Positions 35,530 through 44,949 are shown, numbered from the stretch's first letter. The stretch is 64,000 nucleotides of DNA from CAXNKH01 sp049296795 (GCA_049296795.1 JBAQTC010000036.1:1-64000); one strand, 5' to 3'. The notes: generated by a model not told the origin, from the letters alone. Translations and numbers: made by a program.

Positions 35530-36270
35530 TCAAGTTACAAAACTCGCAGCCAGAGAACCCATGATCAAACCCCAGCCGTCCACCAAAACAAACAACATCA
35601 GCTTGAACGGCATCGAAATCATCATGGGCGACAACATCATCATTCCTAGCGACATCAGCACGCTGGCGACGATCAGGTCAATGACGACAAAGGGAACATA
35701 AATCAGGAAACCGATGGTGAAAGCGCTTTTGAGTTCAGAGGTGATAAAGGCCGGTACCAGGGTGGTAAAGGGCACGGCTTCGGCACCGGCGACTTCAGGC
35801 TTTCGGGCCATTTGCATGAATAAACCGATGTCATCTTCACGGGTTTGCTTCACCATGAAATCCCGAATGGGGACTTCAGCGGCTGCGATCGCTTTATCAA
35901 AATTTAGCGAGTGGCTCATATAAGGGCTGACTGCTTTTTGATACACATCGTTCAATACCGGCGACATGATGAAAAAAGTGAGAAAAAGTGAGATACCTAC
36001 CAATACATTGTTGGGCGGGGTTTGACCGGTTCCCAGCGCTTGGCGCAAGATAGACATGACGATGATGATTCGCACAAAAGAGGTCATCATCAGCAGCAGT
36101 GATGGCAGCAGTGTGAGTGTTGTCATCAAGGCCAGCAATTGCAAAGACAGGCTGTACTGCGTGTCTTTGCCTGAACCGCTGACGTTCACCATGGGTATTC
36201 CTTGCGCCCAAGAAAGCGCAGGAATCAGTAAGAACAGGGCAATACCGAGTACCCACAGTTTAGATTTCAA
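35530..36270 (-). CDS. fliP: Flagellar export gate protein FliP
   Basis: A 246-residue protein with a cleavable N-terminal signal (ending LSWAQG) and four further membrane helices. Conserved blocks include LTLLPSLLLMMTSFVRIIIV, RQALGTGQTPPNNVLVGISLFLTFF and LVDGWGLIMGSLAASF. The start overlaps the fliO end by 11 bases. Confidence 0.96.
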   Translation of the reverse strand: MKSKLWVLGIALFLLIPALSWAQGIPMVNVSGSGKDTQYSLSLQLLALMTTLTLLPSLLLMMTSFVRIIIVMSILRQALGTGQTPPNNVLVGISLFLTFFIMSPVLNDVYQKAVSPYMSHSLNFDKAIAAAEVPIRDFMVKQTREDDIGLFMQMARKPEVAGAEAVPFTTLVPAFITSELKSAFTIGFLIYVPFVVIDLIVASVLMSLGMMMLSPMMISMPFKLMLFVLVDGWGLIMGSLAASFVT

Positions 36271-36568
36271 GATCGTTTCCTTTTGGTGCGACTGGAGCTT
36301 CCCAACTGCCTAGCGCGGTGAATTGAGTGGCGCTCATACCGATCAATACCTGATGGTTGGCGACCTGCAATAAGGCAATTTTTTGTCGGGGGCCGACGCT
36401 GATGGTTTCGATGACGTGGAGCTTGCGTTCGCCACCTTGGCTACTTTGCAGGGTCTTCATGCGGCGCAGTGTCCATAGCAGGGCGGCGAGGAGCAGTAAG
36501 ACTAAAACGATGCTACCGGCTACGCGTAGCCAATCAATTGCGCTAACGCCGGTCGATCCCATGGTCAA
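36260..36568 (-). CDS. fliO: Flagellar assembly protein FliO
   Basis: A 102-residue protein with one N-terminal membrane helix (RVAGSIVLVLLLLAALLW) followed by a soluble domain with the FliO core ERKLHVIETISVGPRQKIALLQVANHQVLIGM. It helps FliP assemble. It lies between fliN and fliP. Confidence 0.9.
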   Translation of the reverse strand: MTMGSTGVSAIDWLRVAGSIVLVLLLLAALLWTLRRMKTLQSSQGGERKLHVIETISVGPRQKIALLQVANHQVLIGMSATQFTALGSWEAPVAPKGNDLEI

Positions 36569-36573
36569 CCCTG

Positions 36574-36885
36574 TTACAGATTTTTCATCCGCTCGGACGC
36601 GGGGACGACGCGGGTCAGGCGAATGCCATAGCGTTCGCCGACCAGAACGACTTCTCCCTGCGCCACAACGGTGTTGTTAATCAACAAATCAAGTGGTTCG
36701 CCCGCAATACGATCGAGTTCTACCACGCTGCCCTGCGTCAGTCGCATCAAATCCTTGATTTTGATCATGGCTCGACCGACTTCAATGCTGAGCGTGACGC
36801 TGATGTTTTGGAGGACATCCGGGTTGATTTGATGGTCCATCACTGGACTGTCGGTTTGGACGTTGGATTCGAGGGTTTCGGTCAT
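36574..36885 (-). CDS. fliN: Flagellar switch protein FliN
   Basis: A 103-residue C-ring protein. The SpoA domain is clear: VTLSIEVGRAMIKIKDLMRLTQGSVVELDR, then NNTVVAQGEVVLVGERYGIRLTRVV. It lacks the long N-terminal extension seen in some species. Confidence 0.96.
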   Translation of the reverse strand: MTETLESNVQTDSPVMDHQINPDVLQNISVTLSIEVGRAMIKIKDLMRLTQGSVVELDRIAGEPLDLLINNTVVAQGEVVLVGERYGIRLTRVVPASERMKNL

Positions 36886-36901
36886 GATTTTCCTGAAAAT
36901 A

Positions 36902-37894
36902 TTAGTTGTTGCCAGGAGCCACTGCGCGCTCGATTTGGACTGCGGTTTGGGCGCCTAAGCTTCCAACATGGACATCGAATGCGGGAATCCCGTTGGTCTG
37001 AAGACACGCCAATTCGGGTTTTTTAAAATAAAAAATGTCACCCACTTTCATTGACTCAACCGCTTTGAGTGTGGCGTTGATGTTTCCCAAAATCACCGAG
37101 CCTTGTAAGCAAGAGCCACCGACCGCAGCCTCGAGTTCATCGTGCCACTGACGATCTGACTCTTCATTGCCATCACCGGTCTGGACTCGGCTGCGCAACA
37201 ATTCACGAACCGGTTTGAGTGAGGCGTAGGGGTGGACGATGTCGATAAAACCGAGATTTTTGGTTGCGGTTTCAGTTTCGAAGCGACTCACAATGACCAG
37301 GTCGTTTTCATCGGATATTTGAGCGAACTGGGGGTTGATCTCTGCGCTGACGAACTCAAAATCCAAGGCCATCAGGGGGGCCCAGGCTTCTTTCAGGTTG
37401 CGAAATGTGACATCTAAAATCATGCTGATGATGCGCATTTCCATCGGTGTGAACATCCGTCCAGGCGATAACTGCCCCACCGTACCTTGGCCAAATCCAC
37501 CAAAAAAACTGTCCAGCGAGCTAAAAACAATGGTGGGATCAATCACCACGATGGAGTAGCCGCGCAGTGGATTCATTCGCACCACATTGACCGACAGGGG
37601 TGCTTTCAAGTCTTTGATGTATTGGCCAAATTTGATAATTTGCACTTTGGTCGGATTGACGCGTGGGCTGGTACGCAGTACGTCCATCAAGCTTGGTCGA
37701 AATAGACGGATAAATCGCTCGTTGATCATGTCAATCGAGCTGATGTTCACGCCGAGGCTGCTGTCTTCGCTGGCCAAGTCGTGTTTTTTGACCTGTGCTG
37801 TGGTGTTAAACCCCGTATCTACGGGGATTGAGCCATCATTCACGCCCTCGGCGAGGGCTGCAAATTCGTCGGCGGAAAGCAGGTTATCAGCCAT
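36902..37894 (-). CDS. fliM: Flagellar switch protein FliM
   Basis: C-ring protein of 330 residues that binds CheY-P. It has an N-terminal LLSADEFAALAEGV segment in place of the classical LSQDEIDALL, the middle CheC-like domain (FGGFGQGTVGQLSPGRMFTPMEMRI), and the C-terminal SpoA domain (SVILGNINATLKAVESMKVGDIFYF). The divergent CheY-binding N-terminus is worth noting. It lies between fliL and fliN. Confidence 0.95.
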   Translation of the reverse strand: MADNLLSADEFAALAEGVNDGSIPVDTGFNTTAQVKKHDLASEDSSLGVNISSIDMINERFIRLFRPSLMDVLRTSPRVNPTKVQIIKFGQYIKDLKAPLSVNVVRMNPLRGYSIVVIDPTIVFSSLDSFFGGFGQGTVGQLSPGRMFTPMEMRIISMILDVTFRNLKEAWAPLMALDFEFVSAEINPQFAQISDENDLVIVSRFETETATKNLGFIDIVHPYASLKPVRELLRSRVQTGDGNEESDRQWHDELEAAVGGSCLQGSVILGNINATLKAVESMKVGDIFYFKKPELACLQTNGIPAFDVHVGSLGAQTAVQIERAVAPGNN

Positions 37895-37926
37895 GGTTCA
37901 AGTTGTGGGCTCGGGTTTGAAGCGAA

Positions 37927-38547
37927 TTACTGAACAATGAACGTGGTGAAGTAGACGTCCTCGATGCCGCCGAAATCTTCGTATTTTTCAATCAGGGAAT
38001 TCATAGCGTCGCGGATCCTGATGGCCAAGTTTTTGCGGAAATCGGGTTTGCTTAAATCTGCTTCGGAGGTCTGTCGCATCACATCCATCACGACCGAGCG
38101 AAGCGCAAATTCATGTTTTTTAACGTTCTCGACTACCCGGTCGTCGTAACGCGTCATGATCGCGATTTGCACCGACATCACTTTGCGCGAACCTACTAAG
38201 TTGACCAAAAATTCGCGAACTAACTGGTGGTAGGTGTATTCAAAACGTGGACTATCGGGTGATTTTTTATTGAGTTTCGGCATTTCTGCCGTAACTTTGC
38301 CGCCATGTCCGGCTTCCGGCTTTTTACCTCCGTGCGTATCAGCCGCAGGCTTGTCGTGACCGGTTTCTTCGACCATCGCCTGGTCTGGGTTGGGTGGGGG
38401 TTTGGAGAAGAATCCTGCAATGAAGAGTGTCCCTACCATGGTTCCTGCAATCAGAAGCACCAGTCCAACCAGCGCCAAAATGATCTTGACGATGGGTTTT
38501 TTGGGTTTGACTTCAACGTCCTCTGCACTTGCTGCTGGTTTGGCCAT
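37927..38547 (-). CDS. fliL: Basal body-associated protein FliL
   Basis: A 206-residue stator-associated protein. One membrane helix lies at about 20-42 (VKIILALVGLVLLIAGTMVGTLFIAGFF). A His/Gly/Lys-rich linker follows. The periplasmic domain has LVREFLVNLVGSRKVMSVQIAIMTRY and ends in FGGIEDVYFTTFIVQ. It follows fliK by 51 bases. Confidence 0.93.
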   Translation of the reverse strand: MAKPAASAEDVEVKPKKPIVKIILALVGLVLLIAGTMVGTLFIAGFFSKPPPNPDQAMVEETGHDKPAADTHGGKKPEAGHGGKVTAEMPKLNKKSPDSPRFEYTYHQLVREFLVNLVGSRKVMSVQIAIMTRYDDRVVENVKKHEFALRSVVMDVMRQTSEADLSKPDFRKNLAIRIRDAMNSLIEKYEDFGGIEDVYFTTFIVQ

Positions 38548-38598
38548 AGGGCACCTTTGGGTAGTGGTTCAGTTTCAATGTCTAAGCGGCTAGGGTTG

Positions 38599-40446
38599 TT
38601 AGGCCCATATATTCAATCCATCCGTTACAGCGGCCCCACCCTTCTCGGATGCCACGACCTCTTCAACGCTATCGGGTTTCCCCGTTGCTACGCTAGCAGT
38701 GGCGTTAAAGCTATTCCAGGGTGTCGAATTTCCGCCAGATTGACGATTTTGATCGCCATTCACCCATACCGAAGCAACTGCCATGCCAGCCTGTGTCAGA
38801 CTATCTTTTAATTTTCCGGAACCCTGGGTAATGAGCTCTCTGGTAAGTGGATTTTCAGCACTGAACAGCGCATCCAGACCACCGGCATGCAGTTTGAGCT
38901 CCACATCAATTTGACCCAGATTTTCGGGTTGCAAGCGCATTTGAATTTTCCATTGCCCGCGCTCCATTTGTCCGACCAAGCGTTGGGCCAGTGCCTGTGC
39001 GAGTTTGTCTGCCAGTTGTTGTTGCTGGATGAAACGCTGTTCCACTTGAGCTGGCAAATTGGTGGGCTCGCTTTTGGCGTGGTGGCTCGCGCTTGGAGAA
39101 GCAATGGCCATGGCTTCTCCCAAACGGGGGCTGCTGGCGCTGTTGTCAAACGAATCGCTGACTGGGGGTTCCTGGGGTCTATCCAGCAGGGTCAGTAACA
39201 AGTCATCGGGTATGTCAAGCTGCAAAGTTTCCCATTCCTTAACAGTTGCCAGTGTTGAAGCTGGGATGGTATTGCCGGCCAATAAGGTGGTCCAGGTGTT
39301 GGGTTCGGAATTTCCGGACATTTGAGCCAAGCGTTTCGTGACAACCTGGTTGGGCGGAATAATCGTTAGACGCACCGCATCTTGAATAGCCACCTCGGAA
39401 CTCGCTGCGTTGGTGTCTGCCACTGTGCTGGCATCTACCCATGTGCTGGCTTTCAGTGGCATCCAAGAAGCAAAGTTGCTGTTGGCGATGATGGGAGGTG
39501 CAGCGCCAAGAGCCACCAGATCTTGCGCTGCAGTTGAAGTTGAAGTTGAAGTTGGGGTTGGGGTTGGGGTTGGGGTTGCTGCCAGGGGTGACATTAGACG
39601 TACCAGATGGCCTGGGTTGAGCGCGGGGGCAAACTGCAATAAGGGTAGATCCTTGATCGACTTGTCGACTTGGCCGCTGGATACCGAGATGGGGCTGGAG
39701 AGCTTTTCGCTGCGAGGAGGGAGCCCGTTGACTTGGCCGGTACTGCCTGGTACTTGGCGCACCAGTAGGGTTGGACTGCCAGGACTGAACTCGGTGGCAG
39801 ACTGCAATAAGGCGAGCCCTGATTTCGGCTTGTCAGGTTGGGAACTGGAGCTGGAGGGCGTTTCGCTGCGAGGTGGGAGCCCGTTGACCTGGCCGGTGCT
39901 GCCTGGTACATGGGGCACAAGCAACTCTAGGTTGGCAGGAATGAGCTCGGCAGTTTGGGTCAGCAGCTTTCCTGGTCGATTCGGGCTTGGTTCCTGAATG
40001 GTTGGGGGCGGTTGTTCAGGAAACCAAGACCCAGGGGTAAACCCTGAGAAGTTGCTGAGACCCAATTGAAATTTGGTCGGTGGGGGCGAAACCAGGAGGT
40101 TGGCCGGGACGGTGTTCTCGCCAAACAAGGATTGAACTGCTGCTTCGTCTAGACCTTGGGTTCGGGCGAACGCAGCCAAACTGGCCATATCGGGCACGGG
40201 GCCATCGCTGGTAATCAGCTTGATTTTGCTGCCCAGAGGAAGGACTTGCAATCCAGTTCCATCCAATGCTTGTGCGGCAAATAGTTGCCGCTCGGCTTTG
40301 AGCATTTGGCCGGTTAGCAGTGCCGAAAACTCTCCTCCGATCGCTGGCGTGGGAGATTGAGGAGCAATGCTGGCACCATCGAGCACACTGGGCAAGATGG
40401 GACTAGCGGGTAGAAAATTGAGTTGGGTATCCATGGAGCCATTCAT
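38599..40446 (-). CDS. fliK: Hook-length ruler FliK
   Basis: A 615-residue ruler protein, longer than the usual 400-450. The C-terminal domain that contacts FlhB is at about 470-560 (KLAQALAQRLVGQMERGQWKIQMRLQPENLGQIDVELKL). The middle contains two copies of a 50-60 residue segment sharing PGSTGQVNGLPPRSE and a Thr-Pro/Thr-Ser dipeptide run encoded by hexanucleotides. Both could change ruler length. It heads the fliK-flhB operon; a weak sigma54 match lies upstream at 40486-40500. The start is ATG 40446; ATG 40434 is an alternative. Confidence 0.9.
   Translation of the reverse strand: MNGSMDTQLNFLPASPILPSVLDGASIAPQSPTPAIGGEFSALLTGQMLKAERQLFAAQALDGTGLQVLPLGSKIKLITSDGPVPDMASLAAFARTQGLDEAAVQSLFGENTVPANLLVSPPPTKFQLGLSNFSGFTPGSWFPEQPPPTIQEPSPNRPGKLLTQTAELIPANLELLVPHVPGSTGQVNGLPPRSETPSSSSSQPDKPKSGLALLQSATEFSPGSPTLLVRQVPGSTGQVNGLPPRSEKLSSPISVSSGQVDKSIKDLPLLQFAPALNPGHLVRLMSPLAATPTPTPTPTSTSTSTAAQDLVALGAAPPIIANSNFASWMPLKASTWVDASTVADTNAASSEVAIQDAVRLTIIPPNQVVTKRLAQMSGNSEPNTWTTLLAGNTIPASTLATVKEWETLQLDIPDDLLLTLLDRPQEPPVSDSFDNSASSPRLGEAMAIASPSASHHAKSEPTNLPAQVEQRFIQQQQLADKLAQALAQRLVGQMERGQWKIQMRLQPENLGQIDVELKLHAGGLDALFSAENPLTRELITQGSGKLKDSLTQAGMAVASVWVNGDQNRQSGGNSTPWNSFNATASVATGKPDSVEEVVASEKGGAAVTDGLNIWA
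39533..39574 (-). repeat. Hexanucleotide tandem repeat within fliK
   Basis: Read on the plus strand, three GTTGAA units are followed by four GTTGGG units without interruption. They encode the Thr-Ser and Thr-Pro dipeptide run. Slippage in whole units would keep the frame and change the protein length by two residues each. Confidence 0.9.
39594..39915 (-). repeat. Tandem duplication within fliK coding sequence
   Basis: Two adjacent units of about 150-160 bases. Both contain, on the plus strand, a shared block centred on GAGCCCGTTGAC and ACTGCAATAAGG, and both encode the peptide PGSTGQVNGLPPRSE. They are close enough at DNA level to suggest recent duplication. Confidence 0.75.
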
Positions 40447-40485
40447 CCTAAAAGAGACACGGGAGCGTGTGGATGAAAACTACGA

Positions 40486-40500
40486 TGCAAGAAATGTGAC
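40486..40500 (-). promoter_or_regulatory. Weak sigma54-like site before fliK
   Basis: Minus strand GTCACATTTCTTGCA: the -12 element TTGC and the ten-base spacing are right, but the -24 element has GT instead of GG. It would serve the fliK-flhB operon if active. Low confidence. Confidence 0.3.
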
Positions 40501-40555
40501 TGGAAACAAATTGCCGCTCTAAAAACCCCTCAGCGCAGCGAGTGTCGAAAATACA

Positions 40556-40570
40556 TGGCACGGAGATTGC
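40556..40570 (+). promoter_or_regulatory. Sigma54 promoter of the flhA operon
   Basis: Plus strand TGGCACG-GAGA-TTGC with ten bases between GG (40557-40558) and GC (40569-40570). It lies about 75 bases before the flhA ATG. Confidence 0.85.
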
Positions 40571-40643
40571 CTCAGCTTGATCCCATGAAGCCAAACCCGT
40601 CTCCTGCCTGACCCAAAGCCATGTTTTTCTCCAGAATTTCACT

Positions 40644-42770
40644 ATGAGTTCGCTGGCCCTGTCGACGTTCCGACAAAACCTGTCCAAATTCAATTTCAAT
40701 GACCTGAGCATTCCGGCGTTGGTGTTGTTGCTCCTGGGCATGTTGGTCATTCCCATGCATCCGGTTTTGTTGGATGTGTTGTTTACCTTCAACATCGCAT
40801 CCAGCCTGCTGATCATCATGATCGCAATCAAAGTCCGCAAGCCGCTGGAATTCTCTGCATTCCCGACCATTTTGCTGTTTGCGACGATGCTGCGGTTGGC
40901 TTTGAACGTGGCATCAACCCGTGTGATTTTGGTGGATGGCCATACAGGTCACGAGGCGGCAGGCAAGGTGATCGCGGCTTTTGGAGAGTTTGTCATTGGT
41001 GGCAACTATGTCGTGGGATTCATTATTTTCTCCATCTTGATGATCATTAACTTCATCGTCGTGACCAAGGGTGCGGGCAGGGTATCGGAGGTGAATGCCC
41101 GATTTACGCTGGATGCCATGCCGGGCAAGCAAATGGCGATTGATGCCGACCTCAATGCAGGGGTGATTGACCAGGAAACTGCAAAAAACCGTCGCTCTGA
41201 GCTAGCGCAAGAATCGGACTTTTTCGGTTCCATGGATGGCGCATCCAAATTTGTCAGCGGCGACGCCATTGCGGGCTTGCTGATCTTGATCATCGCCCTG
41301 GTGGGGGGCTTGGCCATCGGTATTGGCCAACATGGACTTTCTTTTAGTGATGCAGGCCGTATTTACACGCTGTTGACCATAGGCGATGGCTTGGTTGCAC
41401 AAATTCCTTCTTTGCTACTTTCTCTGGCAACGGCCATCGTAGTGACACGGGTGACAACGACGGAGTCGATCACCGAGCAAGTGGGATCTCAGCTGGGGAA
41501 CCCGAGCGCATTGTTCGTGACGTCCTGCATCATGGCGATTTTGGGTCTTGTTCCTGGAATGCCGCATCTGGTATTTATCACCCTGTCGGCAACCTGTGCT
41601 GTGCTGGGGGTGATGCTGTTGCGGCGCCAGCTCGCTTCGGATTCGCCCGAGCCTATGGCGGCTGCGCTTGCAGGTCCTGATCCGCTCAAAGAGTTGGGTT
41701 GGGAGGATCTCGATCAGGTTGACCTGGTGGGCTTGGAAATTGGATATGGTCTGATTCCCCTGGTTAATGTCGAAACCGGTGGCCAGCTGATGACTCGCGT
41801 TAAAGGAGTGCGTAAAAAACTTTCTGCCGAATTGGGTTTCCTGATCCAACCAGTTCGCATTCGCGATGCTTTGAGCATCGATCCCGACAGCTACCACATC
41901 GTCTTAAAAGGGGTGATCCGTGGTCGCGGCAAGGTGAAAGTGGGCAGTGAGATGGCGATAAATCCAGGCCAGGTTTACGGTTCTTTGGAAGGGGTTCCGA
42001 CCCAAGAGCCCGCTTTCGGGCTGCAAGCCGTTTGGATCGAGCCTTCCCAGCGAGATCACGCACGTGCCCTGGGATACACCGTGGTCGATGCCGCAACAGC
42101 CATAGCTACCCACTTGAACAAAGTCCTGCGTGAGAATGCAGCTGATTTGCTCAGCCATGATGAAGTGCAGCAATTGCTGGATAAGCTGACGGTCAAATCC
42201 CCCAAATTGGTGGAAGATTTGATTCCCACCAAACTCTCATTGGGCGTATTGACGCGGACTTTGCAGAGTTTGCTTAATGATGCGGTATCGATTCGGGATA
42301 TGCGCACGATCGTCGAAACGCTCTCCGAGGTCAGCGCCCGAACCCAAGACCCTGAACACTTGACTGCCTTGGTGCGCCCGCGCTTGGGTCGCCTGATTGT
42401 GCAAGGGATGGTTGACGACAAGGAAATACTTTCGGTGATGACGCTGGATCCAGGGCTAGAACAACTCTTGCACAATGTCCTGCAGCAACAAGATCATGGA
42501 CAAGGCGTGGTTATCGAGCCGGGCTTGGCCGAGCGTCTATTTGTTGCGCTGCGCGAGGGTGCGAAAGAAGTTGAAAATCAGGGACACGGCGCTGTGTTGG
42601 TGGTTTCTCCCGCGATCCGTCCTTGGCTTGCCAAGTCGGTTCGGCACCGTGTCAATGAGTTGGTCATTCTGTCCTACGGCGAGATTCCAGATGACCAAGC
42701 GGTCAAAGTGATTCACACCGTCCACGCTGAAACGCCCAATACGGATAGCAAGCGCGAAGCAGCGCGCTGA
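40644..42770 (+). CDS. flhA: Flagellar export gate protein FlhA
   Basis: Major export gate of 708 residues. The membrane part spans about 1-330 with LALNVASTRVILVDGH and the conserved cytoplasmic loop RVSEVNARFTLDAMPGKQMAIDADLNAGVI (the FHIPEP signature). The C-terminal cytoplasmic ring domain docks chaperone-substrate complexes. Length and motifs are standard. It heads flhA-flhF-flhG-fliA-fliS-motAB. Confidence 0.97.
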   Translation: MSSLALSTFRQNLSKFNFNDLSIPALVLLLLGMLVIPMHPVLLDVLFTFNIASSLLIIMIAIKVRKPLEFSAFPTILLFATMLRLALNVASTRVILVDGHTGHEAAGKVIAAFGEFVIGGNYVVGFIIFSILMIINFIVVTKGAGRVSEVNARFTLDAMPGKQMAIDADLNAGVIDQETAKNRRSELAQESDFFGSMDGASKFVSGDAIAGLLILIIALVGGLAIGIGQHGLSFSDAGRIYTLLTIGDGLVAQIPSLLLSLATAIVVTRVTTTESITEQVGSQLGNPSALFVTSCIMAILGLVPGMPHLVFITLSATCAVLGVMLLRRQLASDSPEPMAAALAGPDPLKELGWEDLDQVDLVGLEIGYGLIPLVNVETGGQLMTRVKGVRKKLSAELGFLIQPVRIRDALSIDPDSYHIVLKGVIRGRGKVKVGSEMAINPGQVYGSLEGVPTQEPAFGLQAVWIEPSQRDHARALGYTVVDAATAIATHLNKVLRENAADLLSHDEVQQLLDKLTVKSPKLVEDLIPTKLSLGVLTRTLQSLLNDAVSIRDMRTIVETLSEVSARTQDPEHLTALVRPRLGRLIVQGMVDDKEILSVMTLDPGLEQLLHNVLQQQDHGQGVVIEPGLAERLFVALREGAKEVENQGHGAVLVVSPAIRPWLAKSVRHRVNELVILSYGEIPDDQAVKVIHTVHAETPNTDSKREAAR

Positions 42771-42797
42771 TTTACCCCCTTGTACTAGGCCAATACC

Positions 42798-44105
42798 ATG
42801 GAACTCAAACGTATCCTTGCCAATGACACTAAAAGCGCTACCGATCTTGCAATGAAGTTGTACGGACGGGACGTGTTGGTGATCTCCAATCACACGGTGG
42901 GGGGGCAAACGGAACTGGTGGTGGCGCTCGATATCGATGAAAAAACCCTTGAAACCAGTGATCAACAAAGTAACAGTCCGAGTGAGCAGGCTGAACCCAC
43001 CGCTAACTTTTTGAGCCAGTTGGTGTTGGCTCAAACCAAATCACATCCTGTTGTTGGATCAGTAGCTTTGCAAACCCAGAATACTGAAATTTCTCAGGCT
43101 GCCCAAGAATTCGACTACCTGAAAAATCGTGAAATCATGGGGCAGATTCGTGATGAATTAGCAGCTTTGCGGCGTGAATTCAGTTTGAATCAAAAGACGT
43201 CTGGCTGGCAGAACGGCTTGAAACTGTCGCCGGAAGTTGATGAATTGTTGCTTTCATTTACCCAGGCTGGAATGCCAACGGGGCTGCGCACACTTTTGCT
43301 CGATACGGTCAAAGACATGCGTGGTGAACAGGAAGCCCTGTTGCTTATTCGTCAGCAGTTGGAACAGGTAGTGCATTTACCCAATCTGGCTTTGCCGCAA
43401 AACGGGACGCACTTGATTGCTGGTCCCAGCGGGGTCGGCAAGACCTCAATGGCGATTCGATTGGCCAGTCACGCTGCAGAACAAAATGGCAGCATCAAAG
43501 TTGCTCTGGTGAGTTACCGCGACAGCAGGGCAGGTGCCTGGGGTCACACCCAGGCGCTTGCAAGTCAATCGGGCGTAGAGTGTTTCCGAGCCGACAGCAG
43601 TGCAGAGCTCACTACCGTACTGCGGGCATTGGGGAATTACAAACTGATCTTGATTGATACCGCATCATCGCAATTGGCAGAACGAATCGCAGAAATTGAG
43701 TCTGTCTGCCCCTCCTGCGGCAAGCATGCCCTGGTAGCGGCCGATTCATCATCAGCGACCTTAAGGCGTATCTTGCGCGCATCGGGGATTCATTGGGACA
43801 GCTTAATGATCAGCAAGCTCGATGAATCTATTCAACCGTGGCCCTTGGTTGAATTTCTCTGCGATAATTTTCTGGCTATAAGTGCAGCCAGCGACGGTGC
43901 CCAACGAACTGCTTTAAAACTCAATTTGACGGCGAACTCCTTGGTTGAAATGGCTTTGGCGCAATTGTCGAGGTTGCCCGAGCCGAAGGTCCCTGTTGCA
44001 CGATCGAATCAATTGGCGAAACCGCCGGTGTTTAAGCTGCCTGCACTGGCGCCGCGGTTCTTGACGCCATTGAGTCCTCGGGGAGTGCGCGGCCCCTTTA
44101 ATTGA
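42798..44105 (+). CDS. flhF: Flagellar number/placement SRP-type GTPase FlhF, altered G motifs
   Basis: A 435-residue FlhF. The N-terminal B domain (MELKRILANDTKSATDLAMKLYG) precedes the NG domain at about 190-400. G1 is intact (GPSGVGKT, 212-219). G3 reads DTAS at 287-290 where SRP GTPases have DTAG, the G2 region reads SYRDSRAGAWGH instead of a DTYR-type motif, and G4 reads SKLDE at 339-343. GTP hydrolysis may therefore be weak or lost. FlhF marks the pole for the first basal-body proteins. It is followed by flhG. Confidence 0.9.
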   Translation: MELKRILANDTKSATDLAMKLYGRDVLVISNHTVGGQTELVVALDIDEKTLETSDQQSNSPSEQAEPTANFLSQLVLAQTKSHPVVGSVALQTQNTEISQAAQEFDYLKNREIMGQIRDELAALRREFSLNQKTSGWQNGLKLSPEVDELLLSFTQAGMPTGLRTLLLDTVKDMRGEQEALLLIRQQLEQVVHLPNLALPQNGTHLIAGPSGVGKTSMAIRLASHAAEQNGSIKVALVSYRDSRAGAWGHTQALASQSGVECFRADSSAELTTVLRALGNYKLILIDTASSQLAERIAEIESVCPSCGKHALVAADSSSATLRRILRASGIHWDSLMISKLDESIQPWPLVEFLCDNFLAISAASDGAQRTALKLNLTANSLVEMALAQLSRLPEPKVPVARSNQLAKPPVFKLPALAPRFLTPLSPRGVRGPFN

Positions 44106-44123
44106 GAAACAGGTAAACAGAGA

Positions 44124-44942
44124 ATGAAAAAAATGGACCGGACAGAAGTCATTGGAATTGCCAGCGGTAAAGGCGGCGTAGGCAAAACAACCGTGGCGGT
44201 TAACTTGGCAATAGCGCTGCAGCAGTCAGGCAACAGGGTCATGATGTTCGATGCTGACTTGGGTTTGGCAAATTCTCAAATTGCCATGGGCTGTACCTGT
44301 CCTTTTAATTTGAGCCACTTCATGAGTGGTCAAAAGACGTTGGAAGAAATTATCGTCACGACTCGCCAAGGGATTAAGTTGATTCCTGGCGCCTCCGGGG
44401 TGAGCGAATTGGCGGCCCTAAACCGCAACCAAGCCTCACGTGTTGTCCAGTCTTTCAGTGCACTGGAAGATGAAATAGATTATTTGATTGTGGACATGGC
44501 TGCGGGCATTTCCCCTTCTGTGCTGGCGTTCATGGAGGCCTGTCAACGGCGCTTCATCATTGTGCGGGATGACCCCTCATCAATTGCGGACGCTTACGGC
44601 ATGATCAAGGTGCTGATTCAAGAATACGACCTGAATGAAATCTACATCATTCCTAACGCGGTTAAAAATCAGACCGACGGTCAAAACCTATTTCGCCGTA
44701 TCAACCAAGTTTGTGCCCAGTTTTTAAACTACACCACGAACTACATTGGTTCGATTGAAGATGACAAGTTGATCTTGGAGGGTCATCGTAAATTCGAACC
44801 TATTCTGAACTACGCTCCGAGCTCCCTTAGCGCTCGCAGTTTCATTCGACTGGCTAAGTCAGTCACTCAAATTCCTCGGATCAACAATATTTCTGGTGGA
44901 ATGCAGTTTTTTGTCGAACGGCTGGTTCGATCACAGATCTGA
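44124..44942 (+). CDS. flhG: Flagellar number regulator FlhG/FleN (MinD-like ATPase)
   Basis: A 272-residue MinD/ParA-type ATPase with deviant Walker A GKGGVGKTT at 15-23, the FDADLGLANSQIAMG block and Walker B-type YLIVDMAAGISPSVLAFM. A C-terminal amphipathic region (SFIRLAKSVTQIPR) may bind membrane. The N-terminus before the P-loop is only about 14 residues and has no DQAxxLR activator helix, which in other FlhG proteins stimulates FlhF. It lies between flhF and fliA. Confidence 0.92.
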   Translation: MKKMDRTEVIGIASGKGGVGKTTVAVNLAIALQQSGNRVMMFDADLGLANSQIAMGCTCPFNLSHFMSGQKTLEEIIVTTRQGIKLIPGASGVSELAALNRNQASRVVQSFSALEDEIDYLIVDMAAGISPSVLAFMEACQRRFIIVRDDPSSIADAYGMIKVLIQEYDLNEIYIIPNAVKNQTDGQNLFRRINQVCAQFLNYTTNYIGSIEDDKLILEGHRKFEPILNYAPSSLSARSFIRLAKSVTQIPRINNISGGMQFFVERLVRSQI

Positions 44943-44949
44943 GCGTCCT

